A stretch of DNA of 64,000 bases from Streptomyces lydicus (lineage in GTDB: Bacteria; Actinomycetota; Actinomycetes; Streptomycetales; Streptomycetaceae), in the NCBI RefSeq assembly GCF_004125265.1, contig NZ_RDTE01000003.1, forward strand, positions 5,146,001 through 5,210,000, in the 5' to 3' direction. The first letter of the stretch is position 1; each line of letters opens with the position of its first letter. The notes below the pieces were generated by a model. The model was not told where the DNA came from and ran no database searches. It worked only from the letters and a program-made list of their open reading frames with translations. Positions 51,149 to 60,064 of this stretch are shown piece by piece. A program made the position numbers and the translations under genes.

Positions 51149-53185
51149 ATGCCCGAGCACCCCCACCGTCGCCGCCCTCGCCACCCTCCCCATCCCTTCC
51201 CGCTCCCGCCCGAGGACCGCCGCCGCAGCGCGTATACCGGCTGGACCCGCGCCCACTGGGAGGCGGTGGCCGACGGGCTGCTGCACGCCACCGCCCCCTA
51301 CGCCTCCCCGCGCCACGGCCTGATCACCCTGCCGGGACCCCGCCCCAGCTCCTCAGGGACCCGCTCGGACGGCCTAGAAGGCTTCGCCCGCACGTTCCTG
51401 CTCGCCGCCCTCCGTGTCGCGGGCAGCAACGGACACGACCCGCACGCCCACCTCTCCCGCTACGCCGAGGGCCTGGCCGCGGGTACCCGACGCCCCGCCG
51501 GCGCACGGGAGGTGACGTCCGCGGACCCCGACTCCTGGCCCCGTATCGGCAGCGTCCGCCAGGCCCGTGTCGAAGCCGCCTCGCTCGCCCTCGGCCTGCG
51601 CCTGACCCGTCCCTGGCTGTGGGACACCCTCGACGACCGGGTCCGCGCCCACGTCGCCGACTGGCTGCTGCCCGCCCTCGGCCCGTCCCCCGTGGACAAC
51701 AACTGGTGGCTCTTCGGCCTCACCGTCGGCGGCTTCCTGCGCGCGGCGGGCATCGAGACCGTCCGCGCGCAGGCCGCCATCGACCGCGCGCTGACCCGTA
51801 TCGAGGGCTGGTACCGCGGCGACGGCTGGTACGCGGACGGCGACAACCGCGCATTCGACCACTACAACGCCTGGGCGATGCACTTCTACCCGGTCGTGCA
51901 CGCCCACCTCTGCGCCGACCGGACCCTCCTGGCCACCTACGGAGCCCGCCTGCACGCCCAACTGGACGACTACACCCGCCTCTTCGACGCCAACGGCGCG
52001 CCCCTGCCGTTCGGCCGCTCCCTCACCTACCGCTTCGCCGCCACCGCCGCCCCGTGGCTGGGCGCCCTCACCGGCCACACCCCGCTCACCCCCGGCGCCA
52101 CCCGCCGCCTCGCCTCGGGGGCCCTGCGTCACTTCCTCGACCGGGGAGCCGTCACCCGGGACGGCCTGCTACCGCTCGGCTGGTACGGCCCCTACGGGCC
52201 GATGCTCCAGCACTACTCGGGTCCGGCCTCCCCCTACTGGGCGGCCAAGGGCTTCCTGGGCCTCCTGCTCCCCGCAGGCCACCCCGCCTGGACCGACCCC
52301 GAGGCCCCTCTCCCCGCCGAAACCGCGGACACCACCCGGCCCCTCGGTCCCACCGGCCTGCTCCTGCAGTCCACCGCCTCCGACGGCCTGGTCCGCCTCC
52401 ACAACCACGGCAGCAACTCCACCCTCGCCGCCCCCGACCCCTACTACGCCCGCTTCGCCTACTCCACCCGCACCGGGCCGACCTCGGACGGCCTGCCTCT
52501 GCGCGACGGTCAGCCTCTGCGCGACGGTCAGCCGCTGTCCGGCGACCAGCCGCTGTCCGTCGGCCGGCCCCTGCCTGAGGACCGGCCCCTGCCCGTCGAA
52601 CACCCCCTGCCCGACAACCACTTCGGCCTGCTCCTCGACGGCCGCCTCACCACCCGCGGCCCCGCCACCCCGCACACCACCGGCCCCGACCGGGCCTCCT
52701 CCACCCACACCCCCCGCCACGCCGACGGCAGTGACCTCCCGGGCATCCGGATCCTGTCCGCCACCCTCGTTCACGGCCGCGCCGAACTCCGCGTGCACCT
52801 GGTCACCGGCGCCGCCCCCGGCACCCGCGTACGCCAGACGGGCTGGGCCACCACGCCCGGCGGCCCCACCGCGCAACTCCACCCCGTCCACGGCTACGAC
52901 ACCCCGCGCCGCCGCACCCCTACGGGGAGCACCCTGATCGGCCCCGGCACCCGCACCGCCGTCCTGGAGGGCAGCATCACCTCAGCCCCCGGGGGCACCC
53001 TCTTCGCAGCCCTGGCATCCCTGACGGGGGACCCGGACCCCGCCCCCGTACACACCCTGGCGACCACCCACCTCACGGCCCACGGCATCCGGGTCACCTG
53101 GCACGACGGCACCCGCTCCCACCTGGCCCTGCCCCTCCCGCCCACGGGAGACGACGGGCGGGAGGGGCCGGGGCCCGGGACCTGA
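51149..53185 (+). CDS. DUF2264 protein, possible uronic-acid glycoside hydrolase
   Basis: The 678-residue product has the helical alpha/alpha-barrel-like DUF2264 domain (about 30-420): LEGFARTFLLAALRVAG, VDNNWWLFGLTVGGFLRAAG, GDGWYADGDNRAFDHYNAWA. A beta-rich C-terminal domain follows. Related families have been linked to beta-glucuronidase activity (GH154), which I recall but cannot verify here. Residues 450-491 form seven six-residue PLxxxx units. No signal peptide is seen. The Shine-Dalgarno before ATG 51149 is only moderate. Confidence 0.82.
   Translation: MPEHPHRRRPRHPPHPFPLPPEDRRRSAYTGWTRAHWEAVADGLLHATAPYASPRHGLITLPGPRPSSSGTRSDGLEGFARTFLLAALRVAGSNGHDPHAHLSRYAEGLAAGTRRPAGAREVTSADPDSWPRIGSVRQARVEAASLALGLRLTRPWLWDTLDDRVRAHVADWLLPALGPSPVDNNWWLFGLTVGGFLRAAGIETVRAQAAIDRALTRIEGWYRGDGWYADGDNRAFDHYNAWAMHFYPVVHAHLCADRTLLATYGARLHAQLDDYTRLFDANGAPLPFGRSLTYRFAATAAPWLGALTGHTPLTPGATRRLASGALRHFLDRGAVTRDGLLPLGWYGPYGPMLQHYSGPASPYWAAKGFLGLLLPAGHPAWTDPEAPLPAETADTTRPLGPTGLLLQSTASDGLVRLHNHGSNSTLAAPDPYYARFAYSTRTGPTSDGLPLRDGQPLRDGQPLSGDQPLSVGRPLPEDRPLPVEHPLPDNHFGLLLDGRLTTRGPATPHTTGPDRASSTHTPRHADGSDLPGIRILSATLVHGRAELRVHLVTGAAPGTRVRQTGWATTPGGPTAQLHPVHGYDTPRRRTPTGSTLIGPGTRTAVLEGSITSAPGGTLFAALASLTGDPDPAPVHTLATTHLTAHGIRVTWHDGTRSHLALPLPPTGDDGREGPGPGT
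52496..52621 (+). repeat. In-frame 18-bp repeat array inside the DUF2264 gene
   Basis: Seven units encode PLRDGQ, PLRDGQ, PLSGDQ, PLSVGR, PLPEDR, PLPVEH and PLPDNH. The first two 18-bp units are identical and the rest have drifted. The array sits between the catalytic-like domain and the beta domain as a linker. Confidence 0.85.
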
Positions 53186-53237
53186 GAGGCCGGACCCGGC
53201 CCCGGACCCGGCCCGGCCCGTACGACGTCACACCGCG

Positions 53238-54011
53238 TCAGCGGGGCCCGTACTTCCGGCCCGTACGGGACGTCACGCCGCCCAGCACGCCACGGGGCGC
53301 CAGCTTCACGGCGCCCATCAGCGCCTTGTACCGCGGGTCCGGAATGGAAAGGGACTTGCCCCGCGTCAGATCCTTCATCGCGGCATCGACCAGCTTGTCC
53401 GCGTCCAGCCACATCCACCCGGGGATGTTGTCGGTGCCCATCCCGGCCCGCTGGTGGAACTCGGTCCGTACGAACCCCGGGCACAGCGCCATCAGCCGGA
53501 CGCCGCTGCCCGCCAGATCCCGCGCGGCACCCTGCGTGAACTGCACGACCCACGCCTTGCTCGCGCCGTAGGTGCCGCGCGGCACGAACGCCGCCACCGA
53601 CGCCACATTGACCACCGCGCCCCGCCGGCGGTCCCGCATCCCGCGCACCGCGGCCGTGGTCAGCCGGAGCACCGCCTCGCAGTGCACCTTCAGCATCGTC
53701 AGCTCGTCGGCCATCGAGACCTCGAGGTATTCGCCCTTGTTGCCGAACCCGGCGTTGTTCACCAGCAGGTCCACCGGGTGCTTGGTGTCCGAGAGCCGCG
53801 CCTCGACGGCGGCGATGCCCTCCTCGGTGGCCAGATCGGCGCTCAGCACCTCGGCCTCGATGCCGTGCCGGTCGTGCAACTCGGTGGCCTGCTCGCGCAG
53901 TCGCTTCTCGTCGCGCGCGACGAGCACCACGCTGTGGCCGTCACTCGCGAGCCGCCGGGCGAACGCCGCCCCGATGCCCGCCGTCGCTCCCGTGATCAAT
54001 GCAGTCGTCAT
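53238..54011 (-). CDS. Short-chain dehydrogenase/reductase
   Basis: The 257-residue product is a classical SDR: cofactor motif TGATAGIGAAFARRL, NNAGFGN, the Ser in NVASVAAF and the active-site YGASK. The Arg after the first strand block (LVARDEKRL) suggests NADPH preference. The substrate is unknown. It is convergent with the DUF2264 gene and 210 bases from the MOSC gene. Confidence 0.93.
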   Translation of the reverse strand: MTTALITGATAGIGAAFARRLASDGHSVVLVARDEKRLREQATELHDRHGIEAEVLSADLATEEGIAAVEARLSDTKHPVDLLVNNAGFGNKGEYLEVSMADELTMLKVHCEAVLRLTTAAVRGMRDRRRGAVVNVASVAAFVPRGTYGASKAWVVQFTQGAARDLAGSGVRLMALCPGFVRTEFHQRAGMGTDNIPGWMWLDADKLVDAAMKDLTRGKSLSIPDPRYKALMGAVKLAPRGVLGGVTSRTGRKYGPR

Positions 54012-54221
54012 ACGGGCACGCTATCCGCCCGGGGCACGCCGCCCGGGCCCCTCCCCCCGGCGACGCGGCTCACCCGCGCGGACGAGCAACCCGCCCTCCG
54101 GCAACCGGTCCAAAGGGTCCGCCGCTCCCGGCCCGTACGGCCCGCCGCCGACCGGCTCCCGGCGCCCTGGTCCCGGGACCTAGTCCGCCGCCCCCACGGC
54201 CACCCCGTACCGCCCCCGCGG

Positions 54222-54887
54222 TCAACCGCCCTGCCGCTCGACGTACTTCAGTGCCTTCCCCCGGGCCTCCTCCCCGAGCGCCGCACCCGCCTCCAGCAGC
54301 CGCGGCAGCAACTCCCGCCGGATGGTCAGCGCCTGGAACGCCAGCCCGATCGTCACCTCGTGATCCGGGCGGTGCACCACCTCCACCGCGTCCCCCGCGC
54401 GGATCTCGCCCTCCTCGATCACCCGGAGGAACGCGCCGGGCACCGCGGCCTGGGTGAACCGTTTGGTCCACCCGTGCTCGTCCATCCACCCGTGGAACGT
54501 ACGGCAGGGGATCCGCGGTGCGCTGACCTCCAGCAGCAGCTGCGGGCCGACCCGCCAGCGTTCGCCGATGAGGGCGCCGGTGACCTCCACTCCCGACGTG
54601 GTCAGGTTCTCCCCGAAGTAGCCATTGGCCAGCTCGCGGCCCAGCTCCCGCTCCCACTCGTCCAGGTCCTCGCGCGCGTAGGCGTAGACGGCCTGGTCGT
54701 CGCCGCCGTGAAAGCGCAGGTCGACCACCGCGTCACCGGCCAGCCCGCTGCCCCCGGTGCCCCGGGGACCGGGGGCGGCCACCCGTACCGGACCGTCCAC
54801 GGGCCTCTTGTCGATACCCGTGCCGCCCTCGGCATCGGTGTGCTCGGACGGGGCGGGGCGTCCCACATTGACGGTCAGCAGCTTCAT
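54222..54887 (-). CDS. MOSC-domain protein (YiiM-like)
   Basis: MOSC proteins handle molybdenum-cofactor sulfur; YiiM-type members detoxify N-hydroxylated compounds. The 221-residue product has DLRFHGGDDQAVYAYAREDL, GYFGENLTTSGVEV and the conserved Cys in SAPRIPCRTF. I chose ATG 54887 because GGAGC lies just upstream inside the longer frame. It is divergent from a LysR gene, its likely regulator. Confidence 0.88.
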   Translation of the reverse strand: MKLLTVNVGRPAPSEHTDAEGGTGIDKRPVDGPVRVAAPGPRGTGGSGLAGDAVVDLRFHGGDDQAVYAYAREDLDEWERELGRELANGYFGENLTTSGVEVTGALIGERWRVGPQLLLEVSAPRIPCRTFHGWMDEHGWTKRFTQAAVPGAFLRVIEEGEIRAGDAVEVVHRPDHEVTIGLAFQALTIRRELLPRLLEAGAALGEEARGKALKYVERQGG

Positions 54888-55095
54888 ACGGTGCTCCATA
54901 GCTCGATCGGCGTGGTGCAGGCAAAGACAAAGACAAAGGGAACGGGAACGGGAACGGCACAAAGGGAAAGGGAACGGGCCGTCGTGGCGTCCTCTCCTCA
55001 CGCATGCCCGCGATCCGGGGCGGCGCAGGCCCTCCGGTCCAAAAGCATGAACACCTTTTTGCCTGGTCAACCCAAGACTCGCTTATGCTCGAAAC
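54888..55095. other. Divergent MOSC-LysR region with purine tracts
   Basis: A run of AAAGACAAAGACAAAGGG and AACGGGAACGGGAACGG repeats (about 54924-54980) forms a purine-only strand. It would hold both promoters and the LysR site; a T-N11-A motif was not clearly identified. Confidence 0.4.
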
Positions 55096-56007
55096 ATGAT
55101 CGAGGCCCGTCATCTCCGTGTGCTGCGTGCCGTCGCCACGACCGGCTCCTTCTCCGCCGCCGCGCGCGAGCTGGGCTGCACCCAGCCGGCCGTCAGCCAG
55201 CAGATGAAGGCCCTGGAGCAGTCCGCGGGCACCCCGCTGCTGGTCCGTGCGGGCCGCGAGATGAGGCTGACCCAGGCGGGTGAGGCGCTCGTCCGCCACG
55301 CCGCGGGCATCCTGGCCGGGCTCACCGCCGCCGAGGAGGAGATCGCCGCCATCGCGGGCCTGCGCGCGGGACGGGTGCGGCTGGTGTCCTTCCCCTCCGG
55401 CAGCTCGACGCTGGTGCCGACCGCCCTCGCCAAGATGCGCGCGGCCCACCCCGGCACCCGGGTCTCGCTGGTCGAGGCCGAGCCGCCGCGCTCCATCGAG
55501 ATGCTGCGCAACGGCGACTGCGAGATCGCGCTGGCCTTCCGCTATCCGGAGGTGCGCTGCGCGGACCCGGCGGCCGGAGCCGAGTGGGACGACCTGGTGG
55601 TCCGGCCGATCCTGGCGGACCGGCTGATCGGCCTGGTGCCGGACGGCCACCGGCTGGCGAAGGCGGGCACCGCGCGGTTCGCCGAGCTGGCCGACGAGGC
55701 CTGGATCGCGGGCTGTCCCCGCTGCCGCAGGCATCTCGTGGAGGTCTGTGAGAGCGCGGGCTTCACCCCGCGCATCGATTTCGCGACGGACGACTACCCG
55801 ACGGTGATCGGCCTGGTCGGCGCGGGCCTGGGAGTCGCCGCGCTGCCGGAGCTCACCCTGGAGTCGGTACGCCCCAAGGGGGCCACGGCGATACGGATGG
55901 AGCCCGCCGTCCACCGCGAGATCGTCGCGCTCACCCTGCCGGACCTGGCGAAGGTCCCCGCCGTCGGGGCGACCCTCGACCGGCTGGCGGATGCCGCGGG
56001 GCGCTGA
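55096..56007 (+). CDS. LysR-family transcriptional regulator
   Basis: The 303-residue product starts MIEARHLRVLRAVATTGSFS. It has a canonical winged HTH (AARELGCTQPAVSQQMKALE), a linker helix and a co-inducer domain (VRLVSFPSGSSTLVPTALAK; VIGLVGAGLGVAALPELTLE). It is divergent from the MOSC gene and likely controls it. The ATG has no strong Shine-Dalgarno (CTTATGCTCGAAAC). Confidence 0.93.
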   Translation: MIEARHLRVLRAVATTGSFSAAARELGCTQPAVSQQMKALEQSAGTPLLVRAGREMRLTQAGEALVRHAAGILAGLTAAEEEIAAIAGLRAGRVRLVSFPSGSSTLVPTALAKMRAAHPGTRVSLVEAEPPRSIEMLRNGDCEIALAFRYPEVRCADPAAGAEWDDLVVRPILADRLIGLVPDGHRLAKAGTARFAELADEAWIAGCPRCRRHLVEVCESAGFTPRIDFATDDYPTVIGLVGAGLGVAALPELTLESVRPKGATAIRMEPAVHREIVALTLPDLAKVPAVGATLDRLADAAGR

Positions 56008-56086
56008 GGGGACCGAGCGCGCCCCGTCCGGCCGTCGTCGCCGGGCATGCAGAAACGTTTCTTCAGGGACGGTGTGTTCCTGAAGG

Positions 56087-56419
56087 TCAGGCGCCGGAGA
56101 CGCCTGCGGGGCCGGTCATGGAGGACGCGGGAACCAGCCGGTGGCGGGCCCGGCCCATCAGTTCCTCACGCTCGTCCTCCGTCAGGCCGCCCCACACCCC
56201 GTAGGGCTCACGGACGGCCAGCGCATGCGCCGCGCACTCGGCCCGTACCGGGCAGCGCATGCAGACCTCCTTCGCCGATGTCTCACGCGCGCTGCGGGCC
56301 GCTCCGCGTTCACCCTCGGGATGGAAGAAGAGGGAGCTGTCCACGCCGCGGCAGGCGGCGAGCAGCTGCCAGTCCCAGAGGTCTGCGTTCGGGCCCGGGA
56401 GGCGGGAGAAATCTGCCAT
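56087..56419 (-). CDS. whiD: WhiB-like iron-sulfur regulator WhiD
   Basis: WhiD is needed for late sporulation and binds a 4Fe-4S cluster; it interacts with the principal sigma factor. The 110-residue product MADFSRLPGPNADLWDWQLL matches my recollection of WhiD/WhiB3 closely. The four cluster cysteines are C23, C53, C56 and C62 and the G[VI]WGG turn is at 74-78. A basic C-terminal stretch (ARHRL) ends the core. The ATG follows GAGGGGACA. It is divergent from bldM, as in S. coelicolor. Confidence 0.95.
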   Translation of the reverse strand: MADFSRLPGPNADLWDWQLLAACRGVDSSLFFHPEGERGAARSARETSAKEVCMRCPVRAECAAHALAVREPYGVWGGLTEDEREELMGRARHRLVPASSMTGPAGVSGA

Positions 56420-56468
56420 TGCTTGTCCCCTCGAAGCGGTGCTGATTCGGCCTCGGTGCTCACGACGG

Positions 56469-56493
56469 TACATCTACTGTCGAAGTAGATGTA
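56469..56493. promoter_or_regulatory. Perfect palindrome upstream of whiD
   Basis: TACATCTACT (56469-56478), GTCGA, AGTAGATGTA (56484-56493): a perfect 10-bp inverted repeat 50-75 bases upstream of the whiD start, in an AT-rich stretch. It may be an operator or a leader hairpin. Confidence 0.65.
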
Positions 56494-56647
56494 AATATGA
56501 CTCATTGCGAATCTAGTCATAGTCACCATGAAAATGGAAGAAAGAGAGCCAAATAGGGCATAGGGTGCACGGGCGGATGCCGGCCGCCCGATGAGTCGTC
56601 TGCGTATCCGGCTCCTTACGGAGCGTGCTGAACTCGGTCGCCGAAGC

Positions 56648-56675
56648 CGTAACTCTTTCGGGTGACCGTCGTTGA
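56648..56675 (+). promoter_or_regulatory. SigBldN-type promoter of bldM
   Basis: CGTAAC (56648-56653) and CGTTGA (56670-56675) are spaced by exactly 16 bases, which matches the SigBldN promoter consensus as I know it, about 125 bases before the bldM start. bldM is a classical SigBldN target in streptomycetes. Confidence 0.8.
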
Positions 56676-56685
56676 GAGTGCGGAG

Positions 56686-56734
56686 GCGATTGGCAGAGGT
56701 AGCCGTCGGGCAGATGTCCGAGGCCGCCAATCGC
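56686..56734. promoter_or_regulatory. Inverted repeat in the bldM leader
   Basis: GCGATTGGC (56686-56694) and GCCAATCGC (56726-56734) are a perfect 9-bp inverted pair with a 31-base spacer, just downstream of the SigBldN promoter. It could be a regulator site or an RNA stem. Confidence 0.5.
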
Positions 56735-56798
56735 ACAGGTGACGATACGTACCAGCCTGGAGGCTCAAGGTGACGCGCATCAGCTGCGGAGGGCGGTC

Positions 56799-57401
56799 AT
56801 GACATCCGTCCTCGTCTGCGACGACTCCCCGCTTGCCCGAGAGGCGCTCCGTCGGGCGGTTGCGACCGTGCCCGGCGTCGAGCGTGTGACGACCGCGGCC
56901 AACGGCGAGGAAGTCCTCCGCCGCTGGGGTGCCGATCGCTCGGATCTGATTTTGATGGACGTACGGATGCCCGGTCTCGGCGGTGTCGAGACCGTGCGCC
57001 GGCTGCTGTCCGCCGACCCCGGCGCCCGGATCATCATGCTCACGGTGGCCGAGGACCTGGACGGTGTCGCGCTCGCGGTCGCCGCCGGTGCCCGCGGCTA
57101 TCTGCACAAGGACGCCTCGCGCGCCGAGCTGCGGGCGACGGTGACCCAGGCGCTCGCCGACCCGACGTGGCGGCTCGCCCCGCGCCGGCTGCGGTCCGCC
57201 GAGATGGGCGCCGCGCCCACGCTCACCGCGCGCGAGATCCAGGTGCTGGAGGGCATGAGCCACGGCCGCTCGAACGCCGAGATCGGCCGTGAGCTGTTCC
57301 TGTCGGAGGACACGGTCAAGACCCACGCGCGGCGCCTTTTCAAGAAACTCGGCGCCTCCGACCGGGCGCATGCGGTGGCGCTGGGCTTCCGCTGGGGACT
57401 G
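56799..57401 (+). CDS. bldM: Orphan response regulator BldM (aerial development)
   Basis: BldM controls aerial mycelium formation and, with WhiI, later sporulation genes. The start at ATG 56799 (MTSVLVCDDSPLAREALRRA) fits the 203-residue family length; an in-frame upstream start at 56739 was rejected. The receiver domain has Asp54 in LILMDVRMPG, although BldM works without phosphorylation. A LuxR-type HTH (LTAREIQVLEGMSHGRSNAE, SEDTVKTHARRLFKKLGA) fills residues about 138-203. The gene extends to the stop at 57408-57410. Confidence 0.95.
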
Positions 57402-57596
57402 GTCCGCTAAGGCGTTGTGACGTGCAGCGATGCGGGGGAGTGAAGATCCCCGCCCGCCCTGCGGCGGGCGGGGCCGTGGGATGCCCCGCAGGCCGCCGCG
57501 TCCTGTGGCGGTCCGATTCCCCGCGCGGTGCCGCATCCTTGAGGTATGGAGTTCCTCGGGGACGGGTCGGTCGGGCACGAGGGGAGGGCGCAGGAC

Positions 57597-58265
57597 ATGA
57601 CAGCCGGCGCACCTGCCGCGCATAACGCTTCGGCGCACAAGTTCGGACCTGATGCCGCGGATCGGACGGCGCCAAGGCACCATGGTCCGATGCGTGATGA
57701 CGGGAAGCAGGAAATCGGCGCTCTCGTCGCACGTGCCGTCGAGGGTGACCAGCGGGCCACCCACGATCTGCTGGCTCATGTGCACCCCCTCGCCCTGCGC
57801 TACTGCCGCACCCGGCTGTCGCGGCTGCCGGGTGACGCACGGCACTTCGTCGAGGACCTGGCGCAGGAGGTCTGTGTCGCGGTGCTCTGCGCGCTGCCGC
57901 GCTACCGCGACACCGGCAAGCCCTTCGAGGCGTTCGTCTTCGCCATCGCCGGCCACAAGGTCGCCGATCTGCAGCGGGCCGCGATGCGGCATCCGGGCAG
58001 CACGGCCGTGCCGTCCGACGAGATGCCCGAGCAGCCGGACGACTCCCTCGGCCCCGAGGAGCGGGCGCTGCTGAGCAGCGACGCCGAGTGGGCCAAGAAG
58101 CTGCTGGCGAACCTTCCGGAGAACCAGCGGGAGCTGGTCCTGCTGCGGGTCGCCGTCGGGCTGACGGCCGAGGAGACCGGGCAGATGCTGGGGATGTCGC
58201 CGGGTGCGGTGCGGGTCGCCCAGCACCGGGCGCTGAGCAGGCTGCGGGCGCTCGCCGAGCAGTAG
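57597..58265 (+). CDS. shbA: ECF-type sigma factor in the shbA position
   Basis: The 222-residue product has sigma region 2 (LVARAVEGDQRATHDLLAHV, YCRTRLSRL, FVEDLAQEVCVAVLCALPRY) and region 4 (LLANLPENQRELVLLRVAVG, LGMSPGAVRVAQHRALSRLR). Its location after bldM and before guaB is that of ShbA, the sigma factor that transcribes hrdB in streptomycetes. ATG 57597 with an upstream GGGAGGG is my start; ATG 57546 and 57690 are alternatives. No adjacent anti-sigma gene is seen, as known for shbA. Confidence 0.85.
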   Translation: MTAGAPAAHNASAHKFGPDAADRTAPRHHGPMRDDGKQEIGALVARAVEGDQRATHDLLAHVHPLALRYCRTRLSRLPGDARHFVEDLAQEVCVAVLCALPRYRDTGKPFEAFVFAIAGHKVADLQRAAMRHPGSTAVPSDEMPEQPDDSLGPEERALLSSDAEWAKKLLANLPENQRELVLLRVAVGLTAEETGQMLGMSPGAVRVAQHRALSRLRALAEQ

Positions 58266-58404
58266 CAGATCCCCGCTGTCCACGGCGGAATATCGCCGTA
58301 GAAATACACAAGTGACAAGGCCCTCATCGCTCGTGGATTGGGACACTTCCTTAGGCCGTTAGCATGGGAGTCCGCGCTGAGGCAAGAGCATTGGGGAAGG
58401 TGTC

Positions 58405-59907
58405 ATGAGTGACAACGTCGACGGTATGCCCGCCAAATTCGCCATGCTCGGGCTGACATACGACGACGTGCTGCTGCTGCCCGGCGCGTCGGAGGTGCTG
58501 CCCAACGCGGTGAGCACCGCTTCCCGGGTCTCGCGCAACGTCGCGGTGAACATCCCGCTGCTGTCCGCGGCGATGGACAAGGTCACCGAGGCCCGGATGG
58601 CCATCGCCATGGCCCGGCAGGGTGGCGCGGGCGTTCTGCACCGCAACCTGTCCATCGAGGACCAGGCCAACCAGGTCGACCTGGTCAAGCGCTCCGAGTC
58701 CGGCATGGTCACCGACCCGATCACGGTCCGCCCGGACGCCTCGCTCGCCGACGCCGATGCGCTGTGCGCCAAGTTCCGTATCAGCGGGGTGCCGGTCACC
58801 GACGCCGCGGGCAAGCTGCTGGGCATCGTCACCAACCGCGACATGGCCTTCGAGATGGACCGCAGCCGTCAGGTCCGCGAGGTCATGACGCCGATGCCGC
58901 TGGTCACCGGCAAGGTCGGCATCTCCGGCGAGGACGCCATCGAGCTGCTGCGCCGCCACAAGATCGAGAAGCTGCCGCTGGTCGACGACGCGGGCGTGCT
59001 CAAGGGCCTGATCACGGTCAAGGACTTCGTCAAGGCCGAGAAGTACCCGAACGCCGCCAAGGACGCCGAGGGCCGGCTGGTCGTCGGTGCGGCGGTGGGC
59101 GTCGGCGACGCGGCGTACGACCGGGCGCAGGCGCTGGTCGAGGCCGGTGCCGACTTCCTCGTCATCGACAGCGCGCACGGCCACAGCCGCGGCATCCTCG
59201 ACATGATCGCCAAGGTCAAGTCCAACATCAACGTCGATGTCGTCGGCGGCAACGTCGCCACCCGTGACGGCGCCCAGGCGCTGATCGACGCGGGCGCGGA
59301 CGGCATCAAGGTCGGCGTCGGCCCCGGCTCCATCTGCACCACCCGCGTCGTCGCCGGCGTCGGCGTCCCGCAGGTCACCGCGATCTACGAAGCGGCGAAG
59401 GCCGCGAACGCCGCGGGCGTGCCGCTGATCGGTGACGGCGGCCTGCAGTTCTCCGGCGACATCGCCAAGGCCATCGCGGCCGGTGCGGACACCGTCATGC
59501 TGGGCTCGCTGCTGGCCGGCTGCGAGGAGTCGCCCGGCGAGATGGTCTTCATCAACGGCAAGCAGTTCAAGTCCTACCGCGGCATGGGCTCGCTCGGCGC
59601 GATGCAGTCCCGCGGCCAGGGCCGGTCCTTCTCCAAGGACCGCTACTTCCAGGACAACGTCCTCTCCGAGGACAAGCTGGTCCCCGAGGGCATCGAGGGC
59701 CAGGTGCCCTACCGCGGTCCGCTCTCCTCGGTCGCCCACCAGCTCGTCGGCGGCCTGCGCGCCTCCATGGGCTACGTCGGCTCCGCCGACATCCCCGAGC
59801 TCAAGGAGAAGGGCCACTTCGTCCGCATCACCTCCGCGGGCCTCAAGGAGAGCCACCCGCACGACATCCAGATGACCACCGAGGCGCCGAACTACTCCCG
59901 TCGCTGA
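58405..59907 (+). CDS. guaB: Inosine-5'-monophosphate dehydrogenase
   Basis: GuaB oxidises IMP to XMP, the committed step to GMP. The 500-residue enzyme has the TIM-barrel, with tandem CBS domains at about 108-220 (FRISGVPVTDAAGKLLGIVT, EKLPLVDDAGVLKGLITVKD). The catalytic loop GVGPGSICTTR carries Cys311, and the flap contains YRGMGSLGAM. GGGGAAGG precedes the ATG by a few bases. Confidence 0.97.
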   Translation: MSDNVDGMPAKFAMLGLTYDDVLLLPGASEVLPNAVSTASRVSRNVAVNIPLLSAAMDKVTEARMAIAMARQGGAGVLHRNLSIEDQANQVDLVKRSESGMVTDPITVRPDASLADADALCAKFRISGVPVTDAAGKLLGIVTNRDMAFEMDRSRQVREVMTPMPLVTGKVGISGEDAIELLRRHKIEKLPLVDDAGVLKGLITVKDFVKAEKYPNAAKDAEGRLVVGAAVGVGDAAYDRAQALVEAGADFLVIDSAHGHSRGILDMIAKVKSNINVDVVGGNVATRDGAQALIDAGADGIKVGVGPGSICTTRVVAGVGVPQVTAIYEAAKAANAAGVPLIGDGGLQFSGDIAKAIAAGADTVMLGSLLAGCEESPGEMVFINGKQFKSYRGMGSLGAMQSRGQGRSFSKDRYFQDNVLSEDKLVPEGIEGQVPYRGPLSSVAHQLVGGLRASMGYVGSADIPELKEKGHFVRITSAGLKESHPHDIQMTTEAPNYSRR

Positions 59908-59982
59908 GGTCCCCCGGGACCACAGGGCCGGATGGTTGCTGAGGCGCGTCACTACACACGTCGCTAGCACGGCCCTACCGTG

Positions 59983-60013
59983 AAGCCCGCGGCCGCTCCC
60001 CGGCCGCGGGCTT
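59983..60013 (+). terminator. Terminator after guaB
   Basis: AAGCCCGCGGCCG (59983-59995) pairs perfectly with CGGCCGCGGGCTT (60001-60013) around a CTCCC loop, about 75 bases after the stop. Confidence 0.85.
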
Positions 60014-60064
60014 CGGTGTGTCGGGGATACTGGAGCCGCAGACGTAGAGGGAAAGGCCACACAC

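Noticed and set aside
56420..56798. BldD box in the whiD-bldM region
   Set aside because: I looked for a 15-bp palindrome of the GTnAC type and found only poorly spaced half-sites (GTAAC and GTGAC 8 bases apart), which fit the SigBldN promoter better.
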